From NCBI GenBank assembly GCA_000023405.1, contig CP001643.1:2232001-2296000 (forward strand): a stretch of 64,000 bases of DNA. The letters are read 5' to 3'. Each line of letters begins with the position of its first letter. Within the stretch, counting starts at the first letter, position 1. The notes under the pieces were generated by a model, which was not told where the DNA came from, did no database searches, and saw nothing but the letters and a program-made list of their open reading frames with translations. Origin of the DNA: Brachybacterium faecium DSM 4810. Its GTDB lineage: Bacteria; Actinomycetota; Actinomycetes; Actinomycetales; Dermabacteraceae. Position numbers and translations under genes: made by a program. This document shows positions 35,007 to 43,471 of the stretch, piece after piece.

Positions 35007-35990
35007 ATGCTGCCACCGGGACTGTCCATGCTGTGGGAGGACGTCGACCCGCTCGCCGCGCTCCGGGAGCGCTTCGGCTTCGCGGACGCCGAGGACGCCG
35101 CCGACTGGGTGCGGAGGATGCTCGCGACGCACTGGGAGGTCGACGTCGCGGACTGCGTGCGCGTGGTGCTCAGCGACCGCAATGTCATCGCCTGGCTGCA
35201 GAGCAGCGCCGGCCCGCTGGTGGTGAAGTGGTCCTGCGATGTGCCGCGCTTCCCCGCGCTCGAGGCATCCACCGAGCTGCTGAGCGAGCTGGACCGGAAG
35301 GGCGTGCCGGTCGCCGCACCGCTGCCGTCACGGGATGCCCGCGTAAGGCGCGAGCTCGCCGGGCCGCTGGGCCCGCTGTCCCTCGCGGTGCTCCCGGAGG
35401 TCGACGGGCACTGGCTGGACGTGGACGATCTGGCGGCGGTGCGCGACGCCGGGGCCGCGCTCGCCCGAGTGCACGCGGCGCTGCGCTCCTGCTCGGGACG
35501 CCTTCCCGCCCCCACCGCGGGCGCGACGGCCCAGGAGGAACCCGCCGACAGGATCCGGCGCTGGCTCGCGCAGTCGGATCGCGGTGCGGTCCCGGAGGCC
35601 TCGCAGCGCCTGGCGCACCTGCTCGAGCAGGCCCCCGCCCTGACCGCGGAGCCGCAGCTCGTCCATCACGACTTCCGCTCCGCGAACATCCTGGTGCGCG
35701 ATTCCGCGGTCGTGGCGGTGCTCGACCTCGACGAGGCGGAGCCGGCGCACCGGGTCGACGACCTCGCCCGCGCCTCGGTCTACCTCGCCACCCGGTTCCG
35801 GGACTGGGGGCCGACCCCGGCCCCGGCGCGGGAGGCGCTGCGCGCGGGCTACGAGGCGGCGCTGGCCTCCGACGGGGCGGCGCCGCTCAGCGAGGCCGAG
35901 TCCGCCTGGGCGGAGCTTCTCACCCTCTGGTACGGGCTGGCCGCCGTCCGCTCGGGCCCCCGCCGGGAGGAGTGGGCCGCCACGCTGTGA
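35007..35990 (+). CDS. APH-type phosphotransferase family protein
   Basis: The 327-residue protein has the aminoglycoside phosphotransferase/choline kinase fold. The catalytic loop is VHHDFRSANILVRD and the metal-binding segment VLDLDEAEPAHRVDDLARA. The N-terminal Lys in GPLVVKWSCD probably binds ATP. The substrate is unknown; this broad family rarely means drug resistance. TATCGT (34995-35000) ends 6 nt before GTGCTGATG; both GTG 35001 and ATG 35007 are possible starts. Confidence 0.82.
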   Translation: MLPPGLSMLWEDVDPLAALRERFGFADAEDAADWVRRMLATHWEVDVADCVRVVLSDRNVIAWLQSSAGPLVVKWSCDVPRFPALEASTELLSELDRKGVPVAAPLPSRDARVRRELAGPLGPLSLAVLPEVDGHWLDVDDLAAVRDAGAALARVHAALRSCSGRLPAPTAGATAQEEPADRIRRWLAQSDRGAVPEASQRLAHLLEQAPALTAEPQLVHHDFRSANILVRDSAVVAVLDLDEAEPAHRVDDLARASVYLATRFRDWGPTPAPAREALRAGYEAALASDGAAPLSEAESAWAELLTLWYGLAAVRSGPRREEWAATL

Positions 35991-36017
35991 GCACCCCGCC
36001 GCTGGCGGCGCCGAGGC

Positions 36018-36965
36018 TCAGGCGGCCAGCAGGCGGTGCCCGACCGCGCCCAGCGGGTGCACGCTGGGGTACGCGGTCACCAGCGAGAGAGCCATCCGGG
36101 TGGCCCACGCCCAGGCCCGGGCCTCCAGCGCCTCCCAGATCTGCTGGTCGTCGATCCCGGTCCAGGCGGCGGTCTCGCGGTAGGCGGTGAGCGGGGCGTC
36201 GCACGGCAGGTGCAGCAGCAGCCCGCCCAGATCGCTGGCCGGATCGCCGCGGGTGGTGTCACCCCAGTCGATGAGCGTCGCCGGGCCGGGAGCCCCGGGC
36301 TGCGGGACCACCACGTTGCCCGGGTGCGGATCGCCGTGCAGCAGCAGGGCGCGGGCCTCCCACGGCGCCGCGGCCAGGCCCGCCCTCCAGCGGGCCTCGG
36401 CCCGCTGCACCGCCTCCGCCGGGAGCACGGCACGTTCCAGATCCGCCGCGAAGGACTCCGCCCGGGTCTCGAGCGGCACCCCCCGCACCGGGTTCAGCCC
36501 CACCTCCGGGGCGGGCCCGGAATGGATGGTGGCGAGCATCCGGGCGAGGACGACGGCCACCCGTGCCCGGACGGCGGGCTCGACCTCGTCGGCCGTCACC
36601 CCGTCGATCCATTCCACGAGCACGGCGTCGTCGGCCGTGCCGAGCACCGTGGGCAGCCCCATCGGCAGCTGGATCCCGAGCCCGCGCAGGCGGCGCAGCA
36701 CCGTCACCTCGCGGCCCAGCAGGGCGCGGGAGACCTCGCGCCGCGCGACGCGGAGCACCAGGGACCGGCCGCGGAGCGTGCCCACGGGCCAGAGCGCGTT
36801 GTCCCAGCCCTCCGCGCGCGCCGTCTTCGCGATCCTCCAGTCGATCGCGTCGAGCTCGACGCCCTCCTCGGCACGCAGCCGCGCGCATTGCAGCTCGACG
36901 TGACGCAGGTCCACGGGGAGGTCGGCTGGGGGCAGGGAGGGGGCGGCACGCGCCACGCGGATCAT
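36018..36965 (-). CDS. APH-type phosphotransferase family protein
   Basis: The 315-residue protein has the catalytic LLLHGDPHPGNVVV and LIDWGDTTRGDPASDLGGLL of the APH/homoserine-kinase-like group. It is convergent with another member of the same superfamily, though the two are not close copies. TACGGT ends 6 nt before ATG 36965, so the mRNA is probably leaderless. The substrate is unknown. Confidence 0.85.
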   Translation of the reverse strand: MIRVARAAPSLPPADLPVDLRHVELQCARLRAEEGVELDAIDWRIAKTARAEGWDNALWPVGTLRGRSLVLRVARREVSRALLGREVTVLRRLRGLGIQLPMGLPTVLGTADDAVLVEWIDGVTADEVEPAVRARVAVVLARMLATIHSGPAPEVGLNPVRGVPLETRAESFAADLERAVLPAEAVQRAEARWRAGLAAAPWEARALLLHGDPHPGNVVVPQPGAPGPATLIDWGDTTRGDPASDLGGLLLHLPCDAPLTAYRETAAWTGIDDQQIWEALEARAWAWATRMALSLVTAYPSVHPLGAVGHRLLAA

Positions 36966-36971
36966 CCCGCC

Positions 36972-36977
36972 ACCGTA
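36972..36977 (-). promoter_or_regulatory. -10 box of the phosphotransferase gene at 36018-36965
   Basis: Minus-strand TACGGT ends 6 nt before the ATG. Confidence 0.45.
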
Positions 36978-37145
36978 CTACGCGGCCGTGACCGACCCCA
37001 CTCCCGCGCCGCCCTCCGCGCGCCCTGCACGAACCGGCGGCAATCCGAGGCAAGAGCGCCCCACCTGCGCAGGTCCTGACTACCGTGACGCGCAATGCCG
37101 GCACAGTGGCCGGCATCCACGCCCAGCGACCATAGGAGGTCCCCC

Positions 37146-38027
37146 TTGGCCCGGATCGGAATCCAGCTCATGATGCTCAAGGATCACGTCGAGGAGCAGG
37201 GCATCACCCCTGTCCTGCACCGGGTGAGGGAGACCGGGTTCGAGGTCGTGGAGGTCTCCCAGATCCCCATGACCGAGCAGAACGTCGCCGCGATGGCCGC
37301 CGCACGGGACAGCCTCGGCATCGAGGTCGCCGCGATCTCGGCGAAGACCTCCGCCCCGGCGGGCAGCGAGGGCCTCACCCTCGAGAACGACTTCGACCTC
37401 CACGTCGAGCATGCCCAGCGGCTCGGCACCTCGATGATCCGCATCGGGATGATGCCGATCTCGGCCCTGCGCTCGCCGGAGACCTTCGACGCCTTCGCCG
37501 CCGAGGTCGACGAGTACGCGCAGCGGCTGGCCGAGCACGGGATCAGCCTCAGCTATCACAACCATCACGTCGAGTTCGCGAAGATCGGCGGCGAGACGCT
37601 GCTGGACCATCTGCGCCGCAAGGCCCCGCACCTGCGGTACGAGATCGACTGCCACTGGGTGCAGCGCGGCGGCCGCGACCCGGAGCGGACGCTGAAGGAG
37701 TTCGCGGGAGTGCTGGACCTCGTCCACCTCAAGGACTTCCGGATCGCCCTGCCGCCGGCCGAGCTCTTCGCGGCGCGCCAGGGAGGCGACCCCGGCGCGT
37801 TCTCCCGGTACTGGACCAGCGAGATCGTCCAGTTCGCCGAGGTCGGGGAGGGGACGCTGGACTGGAAGCCCGTCATCGAGCAGGCCCTCGCCTCCGGTGC
37901 GCAGCACCTCCTGATCGAGCAGGACCAGACCTACGATCGCGACATCTGGGAGTCTCTCGCGATCAGCCGGGAGCACCTGGTCTCCCTCGGCTACGGCGAG
38001 CTGATCACCGCAGGGGCGCAGAAGTGA
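37146..38027 (+). CDS. Sugar phosphate isomerase/epimerase (TIM barrel, AP endonuclease 2 family)
   Basis: The 293-residue protein begins with IGIQLMMLKDHVEEQG and has LSYHNHHVEFAKIGG, YEIDCHWVQRGGRDP and LVHLKDF, whose His, Glu and Asp residues form a metal site of the xylose-isomerase-like barrel. The start is TTG 37146, with AGGAGG exactly 6 nt upstream; ATG 37095 is an alternative. A TACCGT box lies at 37081-37086. It overlaps the GH3 gene by GTGA, so the two probably work on the same sugar. Confidence 0.87.
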   Translation: MARIGIQLMMLKDHVEEQGITPVLHRVRETGFEVVEVSQIPMTEQNVAAMAAARDSLGIEVAAISAKTSAPAGSEGLTLENDFDLHVEHAQRLGTSMIRIGMMPISALRSPETFDAFAAEVDEYAQRLAEHGISLSYHNHHVEFAKIGGETLLDHLRRKAPHLRYEIDCHWVQRGGRDPERTLKEFAGVLDLVHLKDFRIALPPAELFAARQGGDPGAFSRYWTSEIVQFAEVGEGTLDWKPVIEQALASGAQHLLIEQDQTYDRDIWESLAISREHLVSLGYGELITAGAQK

Positions 38028-40051
38028 CCGTGCAGCCTCCGCTGTCCAGCCGGGTCAAGCAGATCATCGAGGTGGACGGCCTCCGGTTCCGGGACCTCGA
38101 CGGCGACGGCCAGCTGACCCCCTTCGAGGACTGGCGGCTCTCCCCTGCCGAACGGGCTGCGGACCTCGTCTCCCGCATGTCCCCGGAGGAGAAGATCGGC
38201 CTGATGGTCATCACCTCCCGGCCGATGGGCATCTCCCAGCGCAATCCCGAGTTCACCAGCCACGACGGGGTGCTCGACGAGCAGCACCTGCCGATCAAGG
38301 TGGATCCGCACACCAGCGCGGGCCTGCCCTTCGAGGGCACCACCGAGATGATCTCCGGCCTGCACATCCGGCGCTTCATCATGCGCGAGGAGCCCACCGG
38401 CTCCCGCATCGCGAGCTGGCTCAACGCCATGAACGAGGTGGCCGAGTCCTCCCGCTGGGGCATCCCGGTGCTCGTCGCCGCGAACTCGAAGAACGAGGCC
38501 GGCGGGTTCAAGATGGGCGGCACCGACGAGGACCAGCCGTTCACGCAGTGGCCGGGCACGCTGGGCCTGGCCGCGACCGGGTCGCTCGAGGTCATCGAGT
38601 CCTTCGCGGCGCATTCGCGCGCCGAGTGGCGCGCCACGGGCCTGCGCAAGGGCTACATGTACATGGCCGATGTGCTCACCGATCCGCGCTGGTATCGCGG
38701 GCAGGGCACCCTCGGCGAGGATCCCGAGTTCGTCAGCCGGGCGATCGCCGCCCTGGTGCGCGGGTTCCAGGGCGAGGACGGCCCGGGCGCCGACGGCGTC
38801 GCGCTGACCACGAAGCACTTCCCCGGCGGCGGGGCGCGGGAGAACGGCACCGACCCCCACTACGCCGAGGGCCGCTTCAACATCTACCCCACCCCCGGCT
38901 CGCTCGAGGAGTACCACCTGCCGCCGTTCCAGGCGGCGATCGAGGCGGGCACCTCCGCGGTCATGCCCTACTACGCGATCCCCTCGAAGGAGAAGTCCTC
39001 CACCCCGCAGGGACGGCTGACGGACTTCGAACAGGTGGGCTTCGCCTTCAACCGCGAGGTGCTGAACCTGCTGCGGGAGATGGGCCACCGCGGCTACATC
39101 AACTCCGACTCCGGCGTGCTGTCGAAGATGGCCTGGGGCGTCGAGGAGCTCACCACCGCCGAGCGGGTGGGCCGCGCCGTCATGGCCGGCACCGACCTCT
39201 TCGCCGACACCAACGACGTCGCTTCGGTGCGTGAGGCGTTCGTGCGAGGGCTGTTCACGCAGGAGCGGCTCGACGAGGCGGCCGCGCTGCTGCTCGAGGA
39301 GCTGTTCGCCCTGGGCCTGTTCGAGAACCCGTACGCGGATCCCGAGGAGGCCGACCGGGTGGTCCAGAACGCCGAGGCGCGCGCCGCCGCGGAGGACGCG
39401 CACCGCCGCTCCGTGGTGCTCGCGAAGAACCACGGCGAGCTGCTGCCGCTGCGCGAGGAGTCGCTGCAGGGCACGCGGGTCTACCTCGAGCGGTTCGCGC
39501 CCCAGGTGACGGTCCGGCAGCTCGATGCGCTGCGCCGCCGCATCGCGAGAGCCCATCCGGAGGTCTCCTTCACCACCGACTACCGAGACGCGGACACGGC
39601 CCTCCTGCTGCTGCAGCCGGTGATCGGCTCCTACTTCGAGTACGTGGGCATCGGCGATCTCAGCATCGACGACCACTCCCAGGTCGACATCGAGAAGGTG
39701 CGCGACATCCGCGCGCACGTGGACACCCTGGTGATCGGCCTGAACACCAAGTTCCCGTGGCTGCTGGACTCGATCGAGCCGCTCGCGGACGCGCTGCTGA
39801 TGGGTTTCGACACCGACGATGCGATCATGGTCGAGGCGATCTTCGGCGGCTTCTCCCCCACCGGGACGCTGCCGATCACCTTCCCGATCGACGCCGACGC
39901 GATCGCCGTGGACGAGCAGGGGCGCTGCGCCTCCCCGAACGATGTGCCGGGCTTCGCCAAGGAGCAGCACATGGACGGGCGGCCCTACGTCTACGTCGAT
40001 GCCGACGGGAACCGCTACCGGCTCGGGCACGGTCTGACCTACGACCCCTGA
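38024..40051 (+). CDS. Glycoside hydrolase family 3 protein (beta-glucosidase/xylosidase type)
   Basis: The 675-residue enzyme has the GH3 N-terminal barrel with DVLTDPRWYRGQGTLGEDPE and TTKHFPGGGARENGTDPHYA. The nucleophile Asp is probably in GYINSDSGVLSK. A GH3_C domain carries SVVLAKNHGELLPL. The DPHYA block and GH3_C domain argue against NagZ. RDLDGDGQLTPFEDWRLS near residue 25 resembles a calcium loop and is common in this subgroup. No signal peptide is seen, so it should be intracellular. It is coupled to the isomerase gene upstream. Confidence 0.9.
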   Translation: MTVQPPLSSRVKQIIEVDGLRFRDLDGDGQLTPFEDWRLSPAERAADLVSRMSPEEKIGLMVITSRPMGISQRNPEFTSHDGVLDEQHLPIKVDPHTSAGLPFEGTTEMISGLHIRRFIMREEPTGSRIASWLNAMNEVAESSRWGIPVLVAANSKNEAGGFKMGGTDEDQPFTQWPGTLGLAATGSLEVIESFAAHSRAEWRATGLRKGYMYMADVLTDPRWYRGQGTLGEDPEFVSRAIAALVRGFQGEDGPGADGVALTTKHFPGGGARENGTDPHYAEGRFNIYPTPGSLEEYHLPPFQAAIEAGTSAVMPYYAIPSKEKSSTPQGRLTDFEQVGFAFNREVLNLLREMGHRGYINSDSGVLSKMAWGVEELTTAERVGRAVMAGTDLFADTNDVASVREAFVRGLFTQERLDEAAALLLEELFALGLFENPYADPEEADRVVQNAEARAAAEDAHRRSVVLAKNHGELLPLREESLQGTRVYLERFAPQVTVRQLDALRRRIARAHPEVSFTTDYRDADTALLLLQPVIGSYFEYVGIGDLSIDDHSQVDIEKVRDIRAHVDTLVIGLNTKFPWLLDSIEPLADALLMGFDTDDAIMVEAIFGGFSPTGTLPITFPIDADAIAVDEQGRCASPNDVPGFAKEQHMDGRPYVYVDADGNRYRLGHGLTYDP

Positions 40052-40140
40052 GGCCCGGAGTCTGAGGCCCGGGGTTCTGCGGCCCGGGAGCCCCGGGGCT
40101 TGGGCCCGCGGGCCCGGGGTCCTGAGCCCTGCGGGCCTCG
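40048..40140 (+). repeat. Degenerate GC-rich tandem repeats over the GH3 stop codon
   Basis: CTGAGGCCCGG occurs at 40048-40058 (including the TGA stop) and 40062-40072, and as CTGCGGCCCGG at 40077-40087. More decayed GGCCCGGG-type copies follow. The period is 14-15 bp. Confidence 0.65.
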
Positions 40141-40157
40141 GAAGGGTCCAGACATGA

Positions 40158-40203
40158 GAAAGGCCCCCTCGCTGGCGCGTCAGCGCAGGTGAGGGGGCCT
40201 TTC
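40158..40203. terminator. Strong bidirectional terminator between GH3 and tmRNA genes
   Basis: GAAAGGCCCCCTC (40158-40170) pairs perfectly with GAGGGGGCCTTTC (40191-40203), with a smaller GCTG/CAGC hairpin in the loop. Each arm gives a short T-run on one strand, so it can end both convergent transcripts. Confidence 0.85.
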
Positions 40204-40216
40204 ATGGTGAGTGCAG

Positions 40217-40587
40217 TGGTGGAGCCGGCGGGAATCGAACCCGCGTCCGATAGTGCGGAGCGAGGGCTTCTCCGGGCGCAGTTCGCAATGGCGTTTTCTC
40301 AGTCCCGACGCTCGTGCGAACGCGTCGTCGACGGACTCAGTCACTCTGAGGTGTTCATCCTTCCCCGGTGACCAGGGTCGGCAGCAGTGGCTCCTTAGAT
40401 GATGGAACGATCCGGGTCAGGAGCACTCCCGGGGTTCCAGACTGCTAACGCTGATCAGGCAGCGAGAGCGAAGTCAGTGCGCTTGGGTTCGGCACTTATT
40501 GGTTTCCAGAGAACGTTTACGAGATGACTCTGGCTTCTCGGCCCGCTTCCCCTCGCTGGACAACTACCGTCGAAACCGATCGGCCCC
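40217..40587 (-). ncRNA. ssrA: Transfer-messenger RNA (tmRNA)
   Basis: The 5' end GGGGCCGATCGGTTTCGACGG and the 3' end CGGGTTCGATTCCCGCCGG plus GGCTCCACCA form the tRNA-like domain. The acceptor pairs GGGGCCG with CGGCTCC, and CCA is encoded. The tag frame starts at GCC (40493) and ends at TGA (40455), encoding AEPKRTDFALAA. This frees stalled ribosomes and marks the product for proteolysis. SmpB is encoded nearby. Confidence 0.97.
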
Positions 40588-40795
40588 TGGCGTGGGTACA
40601 GCACAGACAGCGGCAACCCTTGCGGGTCACCCATGCACTCACTCTTCTGTTGTCAAACACCCACGGACGCCGGTTCCCCGGACGTCGTGGATCCAGTCTA
40701 GCGCGGAGGGCCCGGGAACTGAAGCGGATATCCCTCAGCTCACGGCGAAGCCGCTCCTGCTGGACCGCGCCCGCCACGCGGACGATGATGGCGGC

Positions 40796-41386
40796 GTGAG
40801 CAGTTTCGAAGCGGCAGGCGTGCGGGTGGTCGTCGATGACGACACCCTGCGCGAGGACGTCACGGAGCCCACGGCGCTCGCCGCCTGGTGCGCACAGCAC
40901 CCGCAGGACCCGCGCACCGTCGCCTACCTGCGGATGCTGGGCCGGCTCGACGAGGCCGCGATCGCGGGCCGGCACGCGCTGGCCCAGGAGGGTCTCTCCC
41001 CCGTGATGCGGGCGGTGCGCCGGGCCCGCTACGCGCAGGTGCTGCAGTGGCAGGGCGCGTTCCTCTCCGCCGAGGAGCAGCTGGACCTCGCCGCGGAGGA
41101 GACCGGGCTGGAGGATCCCACCTCGCCGTCCTCGCTGTCGGTGCTGGCCGCAGTGTTCCAGCACCGGGCGAAATGCCGGTTCGAGCACGCGCTGGCCGCC
41201 CAGCAGCAGGGCTGCCCGGACGCCGCCGCGCAGCGCTGGGACGCAGCGCTCGAGGATGCCCGTCGGGCGCTGTTCATGCGTGAGCGGCTCGGGGTGGCCG
41301 ACGAGGCCGCGATCGCCTCGAGCCGGCAGACCGTCGCCCGGCTCTCCCGCCGGGACCTCGCCGCGGGAGCGACCCCCTCCGCGTGA
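40796..41386 (+). CDS. Tetratricopeptide-like hypothetical protein
   Basis: The 196-residue protein is almost entirely helical with repeated Ala/Leu/Arg pairs (AAIAGRHALAQEGLSPVMR, RARYAQVLQWQGAFLSAEEQ). This suggests TPR-like helical hairpins. No enzyme motif is present. GTG 40796 is chosen because the frame upstream runs into the tmRNA region. The function is unknown. Confidence 0.7.
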   Translation: MSSFEAAGVRVVVDDDTLREDVTEPTALAAWCAQHPQDPRTVAYLRMLGRLDEAAIAGRHALAQEGLSPVMRAVRRARYAQVLQWQGAFLSAEEQLDLAAEETGLEDPTSPSSLSVLAAVFQHRAKCRFEHALAAQQQGCPDAAAQRWDAALEDARRALFMRERLGVADEAAIASSRQTVARLSRRDLAAGATPSA

Positions 41387-41481
41387 GCGGCCGGGAAGGC
41401 CCCTCGGCGTCGAACAGCCGGAGCGGTTCTCGGGGTGCAGCAGAGTGAGCGGTCCTCGCCGTGTGCGAGGCGGCGGAGGTC

Positions 41482-41988
41482 TCAGGCGAGCTCGCGCTGG
41501 CGCATCGCACGCTGCGCTTCGCGGAGGTCCTGCTGCTCGCGCAGGGTCTGGCGCTTGTCCCATTCCTTCTTGCCGCGGGCGAGGCCGATGAGCACCTTGG
41601 CATGCGAGCCGAGGAAGTAGATCTCCAGCGGCACGATCGTGAAGCCCTTCTCGCGCGACTTGCTCGCGAGCTTCTCGATCTCTTGCTTGTGCAGCAGCAG
41701 CTTGCGCTTGCGGCGGGCGGCGTGGTTGGTCCAGGTGCCCTTCACGTACGGGGCGATGTGGGCGTTGTCCATCCACACCTCGCCGGCGTCCACGTAGCAG
41801 TAGCCGTCGATGAGCGAGGCCCCGCGGTCCCGCAGCGACTTCACCTCGGTGCCGGACAGGACGATGCCCGCCTCCCAGGTGTGGTCGATGAAGTAGTCGT
41901 GCCGGGCGCGCTTGTTCGAGGCGATCAGCATCTTGCGGGGACCGTCGTGCGCGCCGGCCTTCTTCGTCGCAGCCTTCTTCGCCGCCAT
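41482..41988 (-). CDS. smpB: SsrA-binding protein SmpB
   Basis: The 168-residue protein binds tmRNA and brings it to stalled ribosomes. Motifs: LIASNKRARHDYFIDHTWEAGIVLSGTE (two segments), VKSLRDRGASL, DAHIAPY-like DNAHIAPYVKGTW, and RKRKLLLHKQEI, with the basic C-terminal tail KKEWDKRQTLREQQ that enters the mRNA channel. A short Lys/Ala N-terminal extension is present. AGGAGGGACCCG precedes the ATG. Confidence 0.97.
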   Translation of the reverse strand: MAAKKAATKKAGAHDGPRKMLIASNKRARHDYFIDHTWEAGIVLSGTEVKSLRDRGASLIDGYCYVDAGEVWMDNAHIAPYVKGTWTNHAARRKRKLLLHKQEIEKLASKSREKGFTIVPLEIYFLGSHAKVLIGLARGKKEWDKRQTLREQQDLREAQRAMRQRELA

Positions 41989-42128
41989 CGGGTCCCTCCT
42001 GTCTTTCGTCGCCGGACCATCCGTGACCGGGCCGGCCCTGCGACCCGACGTCCCAGCCTACGCCGCATCCACCGCGGCGCGCGAGCGAATATCGACCGGC
42101 CGTGACCGGCGCCGCGCCCGCATGCCGC

Positions 42129-43469
42129 TCAGAGGTACTTGCCGGGGTTGACGGCGTTGCCGTCCTCATGCACCTCGAAGTGGAGATGGCAGCCGGTCGA
42201 GGAGCCGGTGGTGCCCACGTAGCCGACCGTGGCGCCGGCGGAGACCTGCGCCCCGACCGGCTGGGCGAAGCCCTCGAGGTGGTGGTACGAGCTGGTGATC
42301 AGGCGGCCGTTCTGGATGCCGTGGCTGAGGATGATCTTGTTCCCCGCCCCGCTGTTGTGGGTGCGGGCGATGACCCGGCCCGAGTGGGCGGCCCCCACCG
42401 GCACCCCGCAGGCGACGGGGAAGTCGACCCCCGCGTGGAGCTTGCGGGTGCCGTAGATCGGGTGGACCCGCCAGCCGAAGTTCGAGTTCAGGCGGGCGTC
42501 GACGGGGTAGATCCAGCCGTTCGAGCTCGAGGAGCCGACGGAGCCGCCTCCCCCGCCGCTGTTCTGCTGGCTCTGCTGGTTCTGCTGGTTCTTCTTCTCC
42601 CGCTCCTGGCGCTCGCGCTCCTCGCGCTCCCGCTCCTGGCGCGCGAGCTCCTCGATCTCGGTGTCGAGGGTCGAGCTGCGGGTCTCGAGGCTCGAGACGT
42701 CGCCCTCGTACTGCTCCTTCTTGCTCTCGAGATCATCGCGCTGCGTCTTCTGCGTCGCGTAGAGATCGTCCAGCTCCTGCTTCGCGTCGGCGGCCTCCTG
42801 CTCGGCCTGCTCGGTGCGCTCGACCGCCTCCTCGGCGTCGATCTTCAGCTGCTTGATCTCCTCGCGCACCGCCGTGAGGCGCTCCGCCGAGTTCTCGGTG
42901 ACGGCCTGGTCGGTGCGCAGCGTGTCCAGCCGCGTGCCCTGCGAAGCCATGGTGAGGCGATAGTTCATGGAGCGGTCGACGGCATCCTGCGGCGACGCGT
43001 TGCCCACGTAGATCGTGGACGGGTCGGGCAGCCCTCCGCCCTTGTAGGCGTCCAGCGCCACGGTGGCGAGCTCGCCGTTGCTGCGGTCGACCTCGTCGCG
43101 GCCCTCGTCCACCGCACCGGAGAGACGCTGTTCCTCCTCCTGCGCCGCGGTGAGCCGCTCGCCGGTGCGGCGATCCTCCTCGCGGGCGTCCTCGAGCTCT
43201 GCCTGGGCCTGCTCGAGATCCTCCTGCGCCTCGGGGATCAGCAGCTCCGTCTCGGCGAGCGCGATGTAGGTGTCCGCCAGATCGGAGCTGACATCGTCGA
43301 GCTCGATCCGCAGGTCGTCGAGCTGCTGATCGATCTCGGCGCGCTCGGCGATCTTGTCCTCCTTGGAGCCGTCCGCCAGCACGGGCGACGTCGGCATCGC
43401 CAGCATCGGCAGCGCCACCAGGGCGGCGGCGAGCATGCTCACAGGGCGACGCAGGAGGTTCCGGGACAT
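42129..43469 (-). CDS. M23 (LytM) peptidase with coiled coil, in the ftsEX operon
   Basis: The 446-residue secreted protein has a signal peptide ending near SPVLA (residue about 32), a long coiled coil (residues 35-310) and a C-terminal M23 domain. The zinc ligands HAGVDF and GCHLHFEV are intact, so it should be an active endopeptidase, unlike E. coli EnvC. It starts 2 nt after the ftsX stop. Because FtsEX controls wall hydrolases through coiled-coil partners, this is very probably its periplasmic-side effector. Confidence 0.93.
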   Translation of the reverse strand: MSRNLLRRPVSMLAAALVALPMLAMPTSPVLADGSKEDKIAERAEIDQQLDDLRIELDDVSSDLADTYIALAETELLIPEAQEDLEQAQAELEDAREEDRRTGERLTAAQEEEQRLSGAVDEGRDEVDRSNGELATVALDAYKGGGLPDPSTIYVGNASPQDAVDRSMNYRLTMASQGTRLDTLRTDQAVTENSAERLTAVREEIKQLKIDAEEAVERTEQAEQEAADAKQELDDLYATQKTQRDDLESKKEQYEGDVSSLETRSSTLDTEIEELARQEREREERERQEREKKNQQNQQSQQNSGGGGGSVGSSSSNGWIYPVDARLNSNFGWRVHPIYGTRKLHAGVDFPVACGVPVGAAHSGRVIARTHNSGAGNKIILSHGIQNGRLITSSYHHLEGFAQPVGAQVSAGATVGYVGTTGSSTGCHLHFEVHEDGNAVNPGKYL

Positions 43470-43471
43470 GC

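Noticed and set aside
30968-36190. Very long plus-strand open frame (1740 codons) opposite hrpA
   Set aside because: High GC content removes stops from antisense frames. Its translation is Arg/Gly/Val-rich without any domain, whereas hrpA on the other strand has all helicase motifs.
35007-36965. Aminoglycoside resistance genes
   Set aside because: The proteins only share the broad phosphotransferase fold, and nothing points to drug substrates or mobile context.
38024-40051. GH3 protein as NagZ, completing a NamZ-NagZ pathway
   Set aside because: It has the DPHYA block and a GH3_C domain of the beta-glucosidase/xylosidase branch and lacks the NagZ Asp-His loop (DSH).
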